A stretch of 64,000 nucleotides of DNA from an uncultured Selenomonadales bacterium (GTDB lineage: Bacteria; Bacillota; Negativicutes; Selenomonadales; Selenomonadaceae), in contig CAMZAX010000005.1 in assembly GCA_947304355.1 (NCBI GenBank), positions 1-64,000 of the forward strand, read 5' to 3'. Shown here piece after piece: positions 48,721 through 56,522 of this stretch; the stretch's first letter is position 1; every line of letters starts with the position of its first letter. Under the pieces are notes generated by a model that saw only the letters and a program-made list of their open reading frames with translations, did not search any database and was not told where the DNA came from. The position numbers were made by a program, and so were the translations under genes.

Positions 48721-50733
48721 ATGGCGAAAGAACACATCGGCTTGGTTGCGAAGGACGGCTGGCTCGAACCGTTTGAGGACGCGATACGCGGGCGGCACGA
48801 TCACGCTGTCTGGAAAATCTCACAGCTCACGCAGGACGGCAAGCGCACGCTGTCCGATTTCGCGTCGGGTCATTTGTATTTCGGGTTGCACAAGACGGCG
48901 GACGGTTGGGTTTTCCGCGAATGGGCTCCGAACGCTTCGGCAATTTATTTAATCGGCGATTTCAACGGCTGGCAGAAAACCGAGGAATATCGTTGCAAGC
49001 GAATCGACAACGGCAACTGGGAACTCAAATTGCCCGCCGACAAAATGAAACACGGCGACCTTTACAAAATGTACGTGCGCTGGGACAACGGCGAAGGCGA
49101 ACGCATTCCCGCATGGTGTCAACGCGTCGTGCAGGACGACAACACGAAAATTTTCTCCGCGCAAGTGTGGGATCCGCCTCAAAAGCACGAGTGGCACGAC
49201 CAAGGCTTCAAGGTTGACACGAACCCGCTTTTGATTTACGAATCGCATGTCGGCATGGCGCAGGACGCAGAGAAAGTCGGAACCTACACCGAATTCAAAG
49301 ACAACATCCTGCCGCGCATAAAAAAAGCCGGCTACACCGCCGTTCAAATCATGGCGATTCAAGAGCACCCTTACTACGGCAGCTTCGGCTATCACGTGAG
49401 CAGTTTCTTCGCGCCGTCAAGCCGTTGCGGCACGCCCGAAGAGCTCAAAGACTTAATCGACACCGCGCACCAAATGGGCTTGGGCGTCATTATGGACATC
49501 GTGCACAGCCACGCCGTCAAGAACGAAGTCGAAGGCTTGGGCAACCTGGCGGGCGACCCGAATCAATTCTTCTATCCCGGCGACCGTCACGAACACCCCG
49601 CTTGGGACAGCCTCTGCTTCGATTACGGCAAGGACGACGTGTTACACTTCCTGCTGAGCAACTGCAAATACTGGCTTGAAGAATATCACTTCGACGGCTT
49701 CCGCTTCGACGGCATAACGTCCATGCTTTACTACAGCCACGGGCTCGGCGAGGCGTTCTGCGGCTACGGCGACTACTTCAACGGACACCAGGACGACAAC
49801 GCCATTTGCTACTTGATGATTGCCAACAAGCTGATTCACGAAGTCAAGCCCGACGCCGTCACGATTGCCGAAGACGTTAGCGGTATGCCCGGTCTTGCAA
49901 GCAAATTCGAGGACGGCGGCTTCGGATTCAACTACCGCCTTGCAATGAACGTGCCCGATTACTGGATTAAGATGATTAAGGAACAGCGCGACGAGGATTG
50001 GAAACCGTCAAGCATTTTCTGGGAGATGACCAACCGCCGCGCAGACGAGAAAACCGTTTCCTACGCCGAAAGCCACGACCAAGCATTGGTTGGCGACAAA
50101 ACGATTATCTTCCGCCTGATTGATGCCGACATGTATTGGCACTTCCGCAAGGGCGACGAAAACGACGTTGCCAATCGCGGCATTGCCCTGCACAAGATGA
50201 TAAGGCTCGTCACGCTGTCGACGTGCAACGGCGGCTACTTAAACTTCATGGGCAACGAATTCGGTCACCCCGAATGGATTGACTTCCCGCGCGAGGGCAA
50301 CGGCTGGAGCTACAAATACGCGCGCCGTCAATGGCACCTGCTTGACGACCAGACACTTTGCTATCACGAATTGGGCGACTTCGACCGCGCGATGATTGCT
50401 GTCATTAAAGCGGAGCCCGACTTCGTGAACTTGCCCGTCCGTGAGATTTGGCACGACGACGCCGACCAAGTGTTGGCTTACATGCGCGGGCGGTTGTTGT
50501 TCGTCTTCAACTTCTCGCCGACGAAATCGTTCACGGGTTACGGCTTCCTCGTCCCCAAGGGCAATTACGATGTCATGCTCAACACTGACGACAAGGCGTT
50601 CGGCGGCTTCGGTTTGACCGACGACACGATTGTTCACGAGACGAATTACGACCCGCTTTACGACCGCGACAACAAAGATTGGCTCAAGCTTTACATCCCG
50701 GCGCGCAGTGCCGTCGTCCTTTGGAAGAATTGA
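48721..50733 (+). CDS. glgB: 1,4-alpha-glucan branching enzyme (eukaryote-like GH13 type)
   Basis: Introduces alpha-1,6 branches into glycogen. 670 residues: N-terminal CBM48 (FREWAPNASAIYLIGDFNGW near 72), GH13 barrel with DIVHSHAVKN, GFRFDGITSM (catalytic Asp), TIAEDVSG (catalytic Glu) and AESHDQALVG, then an all-beta C-domain. The arrangement resembles the GH13_8 subgroup of plants and animals rather than the common bacterial GlgB. GGGGAGG precedes the ATG. No other glycogen gene is nearby. Confidence 0.92.
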   Translation: MAKEHIGLVAKDGWLEPFEDAIRGRHDHAVWKISQLTQDGKRTLSDFASGHLYFGLHKTADGWVFREWAPNASAIYLIGDFNGWQKTEEYRCKRIDNGNWELKLPADKMKHGDLYKMYVRWDNGEGERIPAWCQRVVQDDNTKIFSAQVWDPPQKHEWHDQGFKVDTNPLLIYESHVGMAQDAEKVGTYTEFKDNILPRIKKAGYTAVQIMAIQEHPYYGSFGYHVSSFFAPSSRCGTPEELKDLIDTAHQMGLGVIMDIVHSHAVKNEVEGLGNLAGDPNQFFYPGDRHEHPAWDSLCFDYGKDDVLHFLLSNCKYWLEEYHFDGFRFDGITSMLYYSHGLGEAFCGYGDYFNGHQDDNAICYLMIANKLIHEVKPDAVTIAEDVSGMPGLASKFEDGGFGFNYRLAMNVPDYWIKMIKEQRDEDWKPSSIFWEMTNRRADEKTVSYAESHDQALVGDKTIIFRLIDADMYWHFRKGDENDVANRGIALHKMIRLVTLSTCNGGYLNFMGNEFGHPEWIDFPREGNGWSYKYARRQWHLLDDQTLCYHELGDFDRAMIAVIKAEPDFVNLPVREIWHDDADQVLAYMRGRLLFVFNFSPTKSFTGYGFLVPKGNYDVMLNTDDKAFGGFGLTDDTIVHETNYDPLYDRDNKDWLKLYIPARSAVVLWKN

Positions 50734-50734
50734 T

Positions 50735-50803
50735 AAGGGACAAGGGGTAAGGGACAAGGGACAAGGGATTTGTTTTTAAACTTGTTCCTTGTTCTTTTTT
50801 TTT
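50735..50803 (+). terminator. glgB terminator built from heptad repeats
   Basis: After the glgB stop, AGGGACA-type units (50735-50769) are followed by a diverged inverse arm CTTGTTCCTTGTTC (50781-50794) and T9. The heptad array is therefore one arm of a rho-independent terminator. Confidence 0.7.
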
Positions 50804-50825
50804 CTTGTTCGGAGGCGGTGATAAC

Positions 50826-51014
50826 ATGATACCCGTGATAATCGGCGCGGCTGTCGGTGCGGCGGCGGCTTACAAATTTTTTGACGGCAAGCGCGAAAAA
50901 AAATCCCGCGAAGAAACTTTCACGCGTTACATTTCCGAAGAGGACGTTCCGCCCGACGTGCTTGAAAAAATTCGCGCCAAACGTCGCGCACGGCTCGGCA
51001 AGGACGATTGTTAA
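50826..51014 (+). CDS. Small membrane-anchored protein (62 aa)
   Basis: Residues 1-19 form a Gly/Ala hydrophobic helix (MIPVIIGAAVGAAAAYKFF); the remainder is charged and cytoplasmic (DGKREKKSREETF, DVPPDVLEKIRAKRRARLG). No family recognised. ATG at 50826 has GGAGGCGGTG upstream. It lies just ahead of the sigma factor gene, whose promoter overlaps its last codons; an anti-sigma role is conceivable but unsupported. Confidence 0.6.
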   Translation: MIPVIIGAAVGAAAAYKFFDGKREKKSREETFTRYISEEDVPPDVLEKIRAKRRARLGKDDC

Positions 51015-51036
51015 AGCGGCGGCGTTGTGTTACAAT
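51008..51036 (+). promoter_or_regulatory. Predicted sigma-factor gene promoter
   Basis: TTGTTA (51008-51013), 17-base spacer ending TGT, TACAAT (51031-51036). Confidence 0.65.
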
Positions 51037-51079
51037 CGGCGTGAAAAATTTTTGCTTCGCGCAGGAAAGGCGGAGACTG

Positions 51080-51628
51080 ATGGCTGACATCGAATATTAC
51101 AACGAGCTTGCTCAACGGGCGACGACCGACGAAGACGCCTTCGAGGAGCTTTACGAACATTTTTTCCCGCGAGTGTACAATTTCATTTTCGCGCGGCTGA
51201 AAAACGCTGCGGACGCCGACGACGTGACGAGCATCGCTTTCATTAAGATGAACGAGAACTTGGAGCGGTACAATCCCGCCGTCGCCGCCTTTTCGACGTG
51301 GCTGTTCCGTATCGCGTCCAATGCGATAATCGACCACACGCGCCACCACGAAAAAAGTCAGGAGACCGAGTGGGAAGAATTCTTCGACCCCGCCGCGCCC
51401 GAATATCAAGAGCCCGAAGCGCAGGCAATGACCAACGAGGACAATCGCGAATTGTTTGAGGCACTGGACAAGCTCAACGAACGCGAACGCCGTATCGTCG
51501 AACTGAAATATTTTTCGGACATGGACACGCGCGCAATCGCCGAACTGATGTCGATGACCGAAGGCAACGTCCGCACGACGCTTTCACGCACGCTTACAAA
51601 GCTCAAGAAATTTTTAACCGACGTGTAA
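51080..51628 (+). CDS. Sigma-70 family (ECF-like) RNA polymerase sigma factor
   Basis: 182 residues with only region 2 (AFEELYEHFFPRVYNFIFAR, DADDVTSIAFIKMNENL, FSTWLFRIASNAIIDHTR) and region 4 (LNERERRIVELKYFSDMD, AIAELMSMTEGNVRTTLSRT). ATG at 51080 is preceded by AGGAAAGGCGGAG. It stands directly upstream of a leader-type peptide gene and close to the export operon, so it may control them; no anti-sigma factor is recognised. Cytoplasmic. Confidence 0.88.
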   Translation: MADIEYYNELAQRATTDEDAFEELYEHFFPRVYNFIFARLKNAADADDVTSIAFIKMNENLERYNPAVAAFSTWLFRIASNAIIDHTRHHEKSQETEWEEFFDPAAPEYQEPEAQAMTNEDNRELFEALDKLNERERRIVELKYFSDMDTRAIAELMSMTEGNVRTTLSRTLTKLKKFLTDV

Positions 51629-51683
51629 CAAATTCGCCGGCGCGACGTATAAGGTGCAGAAAACAACTTAAGGAGTGATTGAA

Positions 51684-51878
51684 ATGACGACGATAGAAAA
51701 CAAACTCGGCAACGTAGATTTCTCACAATTCAGCAAGGTGAAGGACAGCCTCCTGTTCCGCTTGAAACTTCGCCGCCGCGCCATCAACGAGGAAATGAGC
51801 CTTGAAGATCTCGACCAAGTCGCCGCAGCCGGCAACCCGAACTTGAAGCCCGACTTCAACAAGATACCCGTCGTATGA
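51684..51878 (+). CDS. Leader-type small peptide (64 aa), probable export substrate
   Basis: ATG behind AAGGAG. Basic N-terminal half (LLFRLKLRRRAINEE), then MSLEDLDQVAAAG and a 14-residue tail NPNLKPDFNKIPVV. MSLEDLDQVAaaG aligns with LSEEDLDNVAGG and LTEEQLDEVAGG of the peptides near 10 kb, so a C39-type cut after AG or AAG is plausible, although the canonical GG is AG here. It lies between the sigma factor and the convergent export operon, and has its own terminator at 51885-51917. Confidence 0.65.
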   Translation: MTTIENKLGNVDFSQFSKVKDSLLFRLKLRRRAINEEMSLEDLDQVAAAGNPNLKPDFNKIPVV

Positions 51879-51884
51879 AACTTT

Positions 51885-51917
51885 AAAACCCCCGCCGATT
51901 GTTGACGGGGGCTTTTT
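51885..51917 (+). terminator. Terminator of the 64-residue peptide gene
   Basis: CCCCCG-loop-CGGGGG then CTTTTT. Confidence 0.8.
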
Positions 51918-52009
51918 ATTTGACAACGCGGCGCGACTGTGATAAATTGACTGCGTTGTTAAGGCAACAACTGTAACCAGTACTAGCAGTTCAAACGTAA
52001 TTCTCACCG

Positions 52010-52056
52010 AAACGAAAACCCCCGACGGAGTGATGAACCGACGGGGGCTTCGTTTT
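52010..52056. terminator. Extended hairpin terminator after the 30-residue peptide gene
   Basis: CCCCCGACGG/CCGACGGGGG with one mismatch, extended by AACGAA/TTCGTT; T-rich on both exits. Confidence 0.75.
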
Positions 52057-52111
52057 GCCATAACCGGTTGATGAGACCGATTAGCGGGCGGACAATTGGA
52101 CGTTCTGCCGC

Positions 52112-52204
52112 TTAAAAGAAGCGTTTGATGATAAGGTAAGCGATTACGCCACCGGCTGCGTTTGTTGCTACGTCTAAGAGCACGTTAACCAGTACTTCAA
52201 ACAT
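52112..52204 (-). CDS. Small hydrophobic peptide (30 aa), type I toxin-like or leaderless peptide
   Basis: ATG preceded by the very strong ribosome site GAGGAGGGAGGTGG. The product starts MFEVLVNVLLDVATNAAGG and ends VIAYLIIKRFF: one membrane-spanning helix with a basic Lys-Arg end. An extended -10 (TGATATAAT) lies about 60 bases upstream and a terminator follows. Such single-helix peptides are typical of type I toxins and of some membrane-active bacteriocins; either is inference. It is the first feature 3' of the export operon, on the same strand but with its own promoter. Confidence 0.6.
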   Translation of the reverse strand: MFEVLVNVLLDVATNAAGGVIAYLIIKRFF

Positions 52205-52263
52205 AATTCCACCTCCCTCCTCAAGCGTCGAGTTACCGCCTTAAGAGGTACGGCATTGGCGTG

Positions 52264-52272
52264 ATTATATCA
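52264..52272 (-). promoter_or_regulatory. Extended -10 promoter of the 30-residue peptide gene
   Basis: TGATATAAT on the minus strand, with a weak TTTTCA 16 bases upstream. The leader RNA would be about 50 bases. Confidence 0.55.
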
Positions 52273-52285
52273 GAAAGTTTTCAAA

Positions 52286-52317
52286 TGAAAAACCCCCGCC
52301 GCGTTGACGGGGGTTTT
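52286..52317 (-). terminator. Terminator of the export operon
   Basis: Stem CCCCCG/CGGGGG with a T-run on the minus strand, directly after the tolC stop. Confidence 0.75.
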
Positions 52318-52318
52318 G

Positions 52319-53818
52319 TTATTCGTCGAAGGGCGCGGGCGATTCTTTTATGACTTCCGCGTCCGGGTCGTCATGATTGATTGTCGCCGCCTCCAGGGAT
52401 TTCGGGGAAGATTTGCCGGACTGCTCGGCTTCGGTGTAAAGGAGCGCGTCAATCACGACGGGCACGCCCATTGCCTTTTCAAGTTGGGCGCGGCTCGTAT
52501 TGTAGTTGTAAACGGCGGTGTAGTAATTGTTGCGCGTCTCGACAACCTTTTCCTGCGCATTCATGACGTTCAAGTTGGTATCGACGCCCTCGACGTAGCG
52601 AATCTTCGCGATAGAGAATTCTTCCTCGGCCTTGTCGACGGCGGCTGCTGTCGTCGCGATATTTTTTTCGGCGGTTTTAAGGGCGATGTAGGCTCTGTGA
52701 ACTTCAAGCTGAATCGTTTCGATTTGCTGGCGGGCGATGGATTCGGCTTTGCGCTCGGCGGCCTTGTATTGCTGAACCTGCGCGGACGTTATGCCGTTGT
52801 CGAAAATATTCCAGCTCATTTCCAGACCGATTGACCAACGCTCGTTGCGGTGGTTTGCGTTAAGGTAACTTTCGCCCGAACTGCTCCCTTGAACGATGGC
52901 TGAAATGTTCGGGCGATAACCTGCCTTCGCGGAGGAAACGTCTGCACCGGCGCGCTTGACGGCGTAAACGGCGGCAATCCCGTCGGGGCGGTGACTCAGC
53001 GCGTAGTCAAGGCAATCGGCTTCGGACAGATTGTATTGCACGAAGTCAATCTTATCGCCGGCGGCAATCTCGGTGTCGACGGGCAAGCCCAAGACGTTGT
53101 TGAGTTGCGCGACGGCGGTTTGATAATTGCCCTGCGCGGTGTTCAAGCTCTGTTGGCTGTTGGCAAGCTGAACGTTGGTGGCAAGCACGTCGGACTTTGC
53201 GACGGTGCCGACTTCGTATTGGACGGAAACCATGCGCAAATGTTCCTGCAAAAGCTGAACCGCCTGCTCCTGCACGCCGACCAAGCTCCGTTGCTGAAGG
53301 ACTTGATAATAAGCCGAAGCCGCCTGATACTTGACTTGCTGACGGGAATTTTCAAGCACCAAATCAGCGGCGTTAAGGCTGTAACGTGCCGCCTCGCGCT
53401 GATTCTCCAGACGCCCGCCCGTGTAAATCGGCATACGCAGTGACAGGCTGTGCGTCGCCTCGTAATTGTAACTCGGATAAAGATTCATGTTTATGGGCTC
53501 ATAGCCGTACTCCGCTCTGTGCTGCGCGTTTCGCATCCTGGCATTGGCTCTGTTAGCGCGATAGCCTGTGTTATAATATTTGCCGCCGATTCGATACAGC
53601 GACGAAGCCCAACTTAACATTGGACCGGAACTGCGGCGCACGGCGGACAGTTGCCATTTGGCAGCCTCGCGGTCTTCCTCCGATTGTTCGATCAGGCGGT
53701 TGTTCTTCAACGCAAGTTCAATGGCGTCGTCGAGCGTCAAGGACATGCCGTCGGCGGCAAGGGTTGTGTTCGGGAAAAGCAATGCCGCCGTTGCCAATGC
53801 CGCCAAAAATTTTTTCAT
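52319..53818 (-). CDS. tolC: TolC-family outer-membrane channel of the export operon
   Basis: 499 residues: signal peptide (about 1-22, LAALATAALLFPNTTLAA), then two homologous helical/strand repeats of the outer membrane efflux family (LTLDDAIELALKNNRLIEQS near 27 and SWNIFDNGITSAQVQQYKAA near 340). It forms the trimeric outer-membrane duct joined to the HlyD adaptors. AAGGAG precedes the ATG; the gene follows the second ABC transporter by 13 bases. Its presence shows that the host has an outer membrane. Confidence 0.92.
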   Translation of the reverse strand: MKKFLAALATAALLFPNTTLAADGMSLTLDDAIELALKNNRLIEQSEEDREAAKWQLSAVRRSSGPMLSWASSLYRIGGKYYNTGYRANRANARMRNAQHRAEYGYEPINMNLYPSYNYEATHSLSLRMPIYTGGRLENQREAARYSLNAADLVLENSRQQVKYQAASAYYQVLQQRSLVGVQEQAVQLLQEHLRMVSVQYEVGTVAKSDVLATNVQLANSQQSLNTAQGNYQTAVAQLNNVLGLPVDTEIAAGDKIDFVQYNLSEADCLDYALSHRPDGIAAVYAVKRAGADVSSAKAGYRPNISAIVQGSSSGESYLNANHRNERWSIGLEMSWNIFDNGITSAQVQQYKAAERKAESIARQQIETIQLEVHRAYIALKTAEKNIATTAAAVDKAEEEFSIAKIRYVEGVDTNLNVMNAQEKVVETRNNYYTAVYNYNTSRAQLEKAMGVPVVIDALLYTEAEQSGKSSPKSLEAATINHDDPDAEVIKESPAPFDE

Positions 53819-53831
53819 ACCGAATCACTCC

Positions 53832-56522
53832 TTAAGCCGTTTGACGTTTAACCAAGTTCGCGAAGATGCCGCCTTGCGCAACAAGTTCGTCGAAGGTACC
53901 GTTTTCGACAATCCTGCCCGCGTCCATGACCAAAATTCTGTCGCAGTTGCGAATCGTCGACAGGCGGTGGGCAACGATTATCCGCGTCGCTTTGAGATTG
54001 TCCAGGCTTTTGGTTACGATTGCCTGCGTGCGGTTGTCGAGCGCGCTGGTCGCCTCGTCGAAGATGAGAATTGACGGCTTTGTAACCAACGCACGGGCGA
54101 TAAGAATTCTCTGGCGTTGACCGCCGCTGATGTTCGTTGAGCCTTCGCTGATAACGGTTTGCATACCCATTGGCATCATCGCGATATCTTGAGCAATGCC
54201 CGCCGCCTCCGCCGCCTGCCACGCGTCTTCTTGCGTCAAGGCGTTCGTGCCGATTATGTTCGTGAAGATGTCGCCCTGCATGAGCTGACCGTTTTGTAAG
54301 ACAACGCCCATTTGCGTGCGCACGCTCGGCAAGTTCAGTTCAGCCAAGTCTTGACCGTCGAAGTAGATTGAACCTTTGCGCGGCGTCTCGAAACCCAAAA
54401 GCAATCGGACAAGCGTGGATTTGCCGCAACCGGAACGCCCAACGATAGCGACGTTTTCGCCCGCCGCAATCTTGAAGCTGACATCGTGCAAAACGTCATG
54501 ACCTTCGTTGTAGGCGAAGGTGACGTTGTTTAGTTCAATCGCGCCGCTTAAAATGCCCGCGTCCGCCTTTTCGCCGACGCTTTCGGGCACTTCCTTGAGT
54601 ATCGGGCGCAAGTTTTCAATATGCGGCTGAATCGCGAAGTACTGACCAATAAGCGGGACAATGCCGTTGAGCGTGGCGTTGAAGCTTGAGAACGCGCCTT
54701 GGAACGCAATGAACTGCGCGTAGGTTATGCCCTGTACCATTTGCCCGTTGGGGCCGACTTCGTTCGTGCCGTAGACCGCGATATAGTACAGAGCCATCGT
54801 CAAGATAAACGGTTGCACGCTGCCGATAATCGCGTTGTAGTTGCTTTGCCAGCGCAATTTCAAGTTCCACTTCCACGTTTCGCCGAAGACGCCGCTCCAA
54901 AGCCAGTAAGCCTGATTCTCTGCGCCGTGTTCGCGGAACTTGGCGAGCCCCTTGAAAATCTGTTGGACAATGCCAGCCTCTTGGTTGGTCGCGTTGATTA
55001 AGTTGCGTTGGAAGCCGATGACACGCCGATAAATGAACGCCGTGATAATCGCGTAGATGAACCAGATGACAATCGCCACAGCCGTGAGCTTGAGGCTGTA
55101 GTAGCACATGAGGAAAACGCTCCAGAAGCTGAAGACGAAGCCGAACAGACTGCCGATAAAGTCCGCGCTGACCAAACCTTTGATGACGCTGATGCCTTGC
55201 ATGCGGCTTGCCAATTCGCCGGAGGTGAATCGGCGGAAAAATTTCGTCGGCAAGGTAAGCAGTCGTCCCCAAAGCGCGGCCTCGGTCGCCATGTTCATGC
55301 GCGTCGTTATACGCATGACGGCTATCGTGCGGACAATGCCCAATGACGCCGTCGTAAAGCTTGTGACCATGATGACTTGCGTGACGGTCGCGAGTCCTTG
55401 ACGGTCGAGAATCGGGATGATGTCGGCGAAAATCGTTTCCGTGACCAGCGGCATTGCCAACGGGATTATGCCCGCGACGAGGCTGATGACGATAACGGTT
55501 TTGTAATCGGTGAACCAACACTGCTTGAAGATAAACTTCATTAGGTCGAGAATACCCAATTCCCGCGCAGGAAAGCCCGCGTAACACTCAAACGCGCTCT
55601 TGTCAATCTTCGCGGCAACGTCGTCGGTTATCGGAATGCCGTCGGGCTTGTCCTTGGTGATGAGCTTGTATTTGCCGGGCGCGGTCGGCACGAAGACGGA
55701 AAGCGTCTTGTTTTCGCCATAGTAGCCGATGATTACGCCGCTGTCGTTTTTGTGCCAATCTTCGACGAGTTCGATAAGGCGCATTTGCATGTTGCCCTTT
55801 TGCACGAGCCGCCGAATCAATCTGATTTGGTCGAGCTTGTGAACGATCTCCGGGTCGATTTTGATGTTGTCGGTCGGCATATTCAGCGCGACGGCAGCCC
55901 GCCGCACGATAAACGACGCCTCCTCAAGACGTTCGACGTGTTCGGTCGTTTCGCTGTATTGGGTCGTCTCTTCGCCGAGCAGGTTGGCTATCGAGTTGTC
56001 GAGCAGTCGCCGCTGATTGCGCGAGCGGACTTCAACGCGTTGCGAGAAACGTTTATCTTCGGCTTGAAAGCGCACGCCCAACAGCATGGAAAAAATTTCT
56101 TCGTTTTCGCGGAAAGCTTCGGTCAAATCGTCCGCGTCTTCGAGTACCGAGCCGTCGAGCCACGTGCCCAAAACGTCGTCACCCTTGTCGGCAAGCAGGC
56201 GCAACCACGGCAACTTAATCAGTTCGACGAACCAGTTGCGCATGAAATTTTTCAGCGCGTCGGGCGACACTTCGTCGAACGTGAGAATTTTTATTTGCGT
56301 GTCTTCAGTGGCGTAGATAAGCGTTTCCGTCTGTTCAAATTCGTCGAGCGACGGGAAGGCAGCTTCGCCCGTTGCCAACTCAACGAGGAATTGCTGACGG
56401 AAGGAACCTTCGGCGCGAGTGACGGCGTAGACTTCGACCTTGCCCGAATCAATCAGCGCGAGCCGTTCGCCGTCTTCAAGGCGGACGCGTTCGCCTGCCA
56501 AGAGAGAAAAATTTTTACTCAA
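53832..56522 (-). CDS. NHLM-type bacteriocin exporter ABC transporter, second subunit
   Basis: 896 residues: N-terminal regulatory-type region of about 330 residues with a cyclic-nucleotide-binding-like start (LEDGERLALIDSGKVEVYAV) and no peptidase, then six membrane helices (about 340-620) and an ATPase domain with VGRSGCGKSTLVRLL, NISGGQRQRILIARAL and ILIFDEATSALD. This layout is that of NHLM (nitrile-hydratase leader microcin) ABC proteins, which pair with a C39 ABC protein. TTG at 56522 follows AGGAGAG and overlaps the preceding stop by 8 bases. Confidence 0.88.
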   Translation of the reverse strand: MSKNFSLLAGERVRLEDGERLALIDSGKVEVYAVTRAEGSFRQQFLVELATGEAAFPSLDEFEQTETLIYATEDTQIKILTFDEVSPDALKNFMRNWFVELIKLPWLRLLADKGDDVLGTWLDGSVLEDADDLTEAFRENEEIFSMLLGVRFQAEDKRFSQRVEVRSRNQRRLLDNSIANLLGEETTQYSETTEHVERLEEASFIVRRAAVALNMPTDNIKIDPEIVHKLDQIRLIRRLVQKGNMQMRLIELVEDWHKNDSGVIIGYYGENKTLSVFVPTAPGKYKLITKDKPDGIPITDDVAAKIDKSAFECYAGFPARELGILDLMKFIFKQCWFTDYKTVIVISLVAGIIPLAMPLVTETIFADIIPILDRQGLATVTQVIMVTSFTTASLGIVRTIAVMRITTRMNMATEAALWGRLLTLPTKFFRRFTSGELASRMQGISVIKGLVSADFIGSLFGFVFSFWSVFLMCYYSLKLTAVAIVIWFIYAIITAFIYRRVIGFQRNLINATNQEAGIVQQIFKGLAKFREHGAENQAYWLWSGVFGETWKWNLKLRWQSNYNAIIGSVQPFILTMALYYIAVYGTNEVGPNGQMVQGITYAQFIAFQGAFSSFNATLNGIVPLIGQYFAIQPHIENLRPILKEVPESVGEKADAGILSGAIELNNVTFAYNEGHDVLHDVSFKIAAGENVAIVGRSGCGKSTLVRLLLGFETPRKGSIYFDGQDLAELNLPSVRTQMGVVLQNGQLMQGDIFTNIIGTNALTQEDAWQAAEAAGIAQDIAMMPMGMQTVISEGSTNISGGQRQRILIARALVTKPSILIFDEATSALDNRTQAIVTKSLDNLKATRIIVAHRLSTIRNCDRILVMDAGRIVENGTFDELVAQGGIFANLVKRQTA

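Larger units (their letters stand above)
51879..52318. other. Intergenic region holding three hairpins and a small peptide gene
   Basis: The 440 bases contain three separate terminator hairpins (51885, 52010, 52286), the 30-residue peptide gene at 52112-52204, and at 51975-52010 a degenerate copy of the start region of that gene. Confidence 0.7.
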
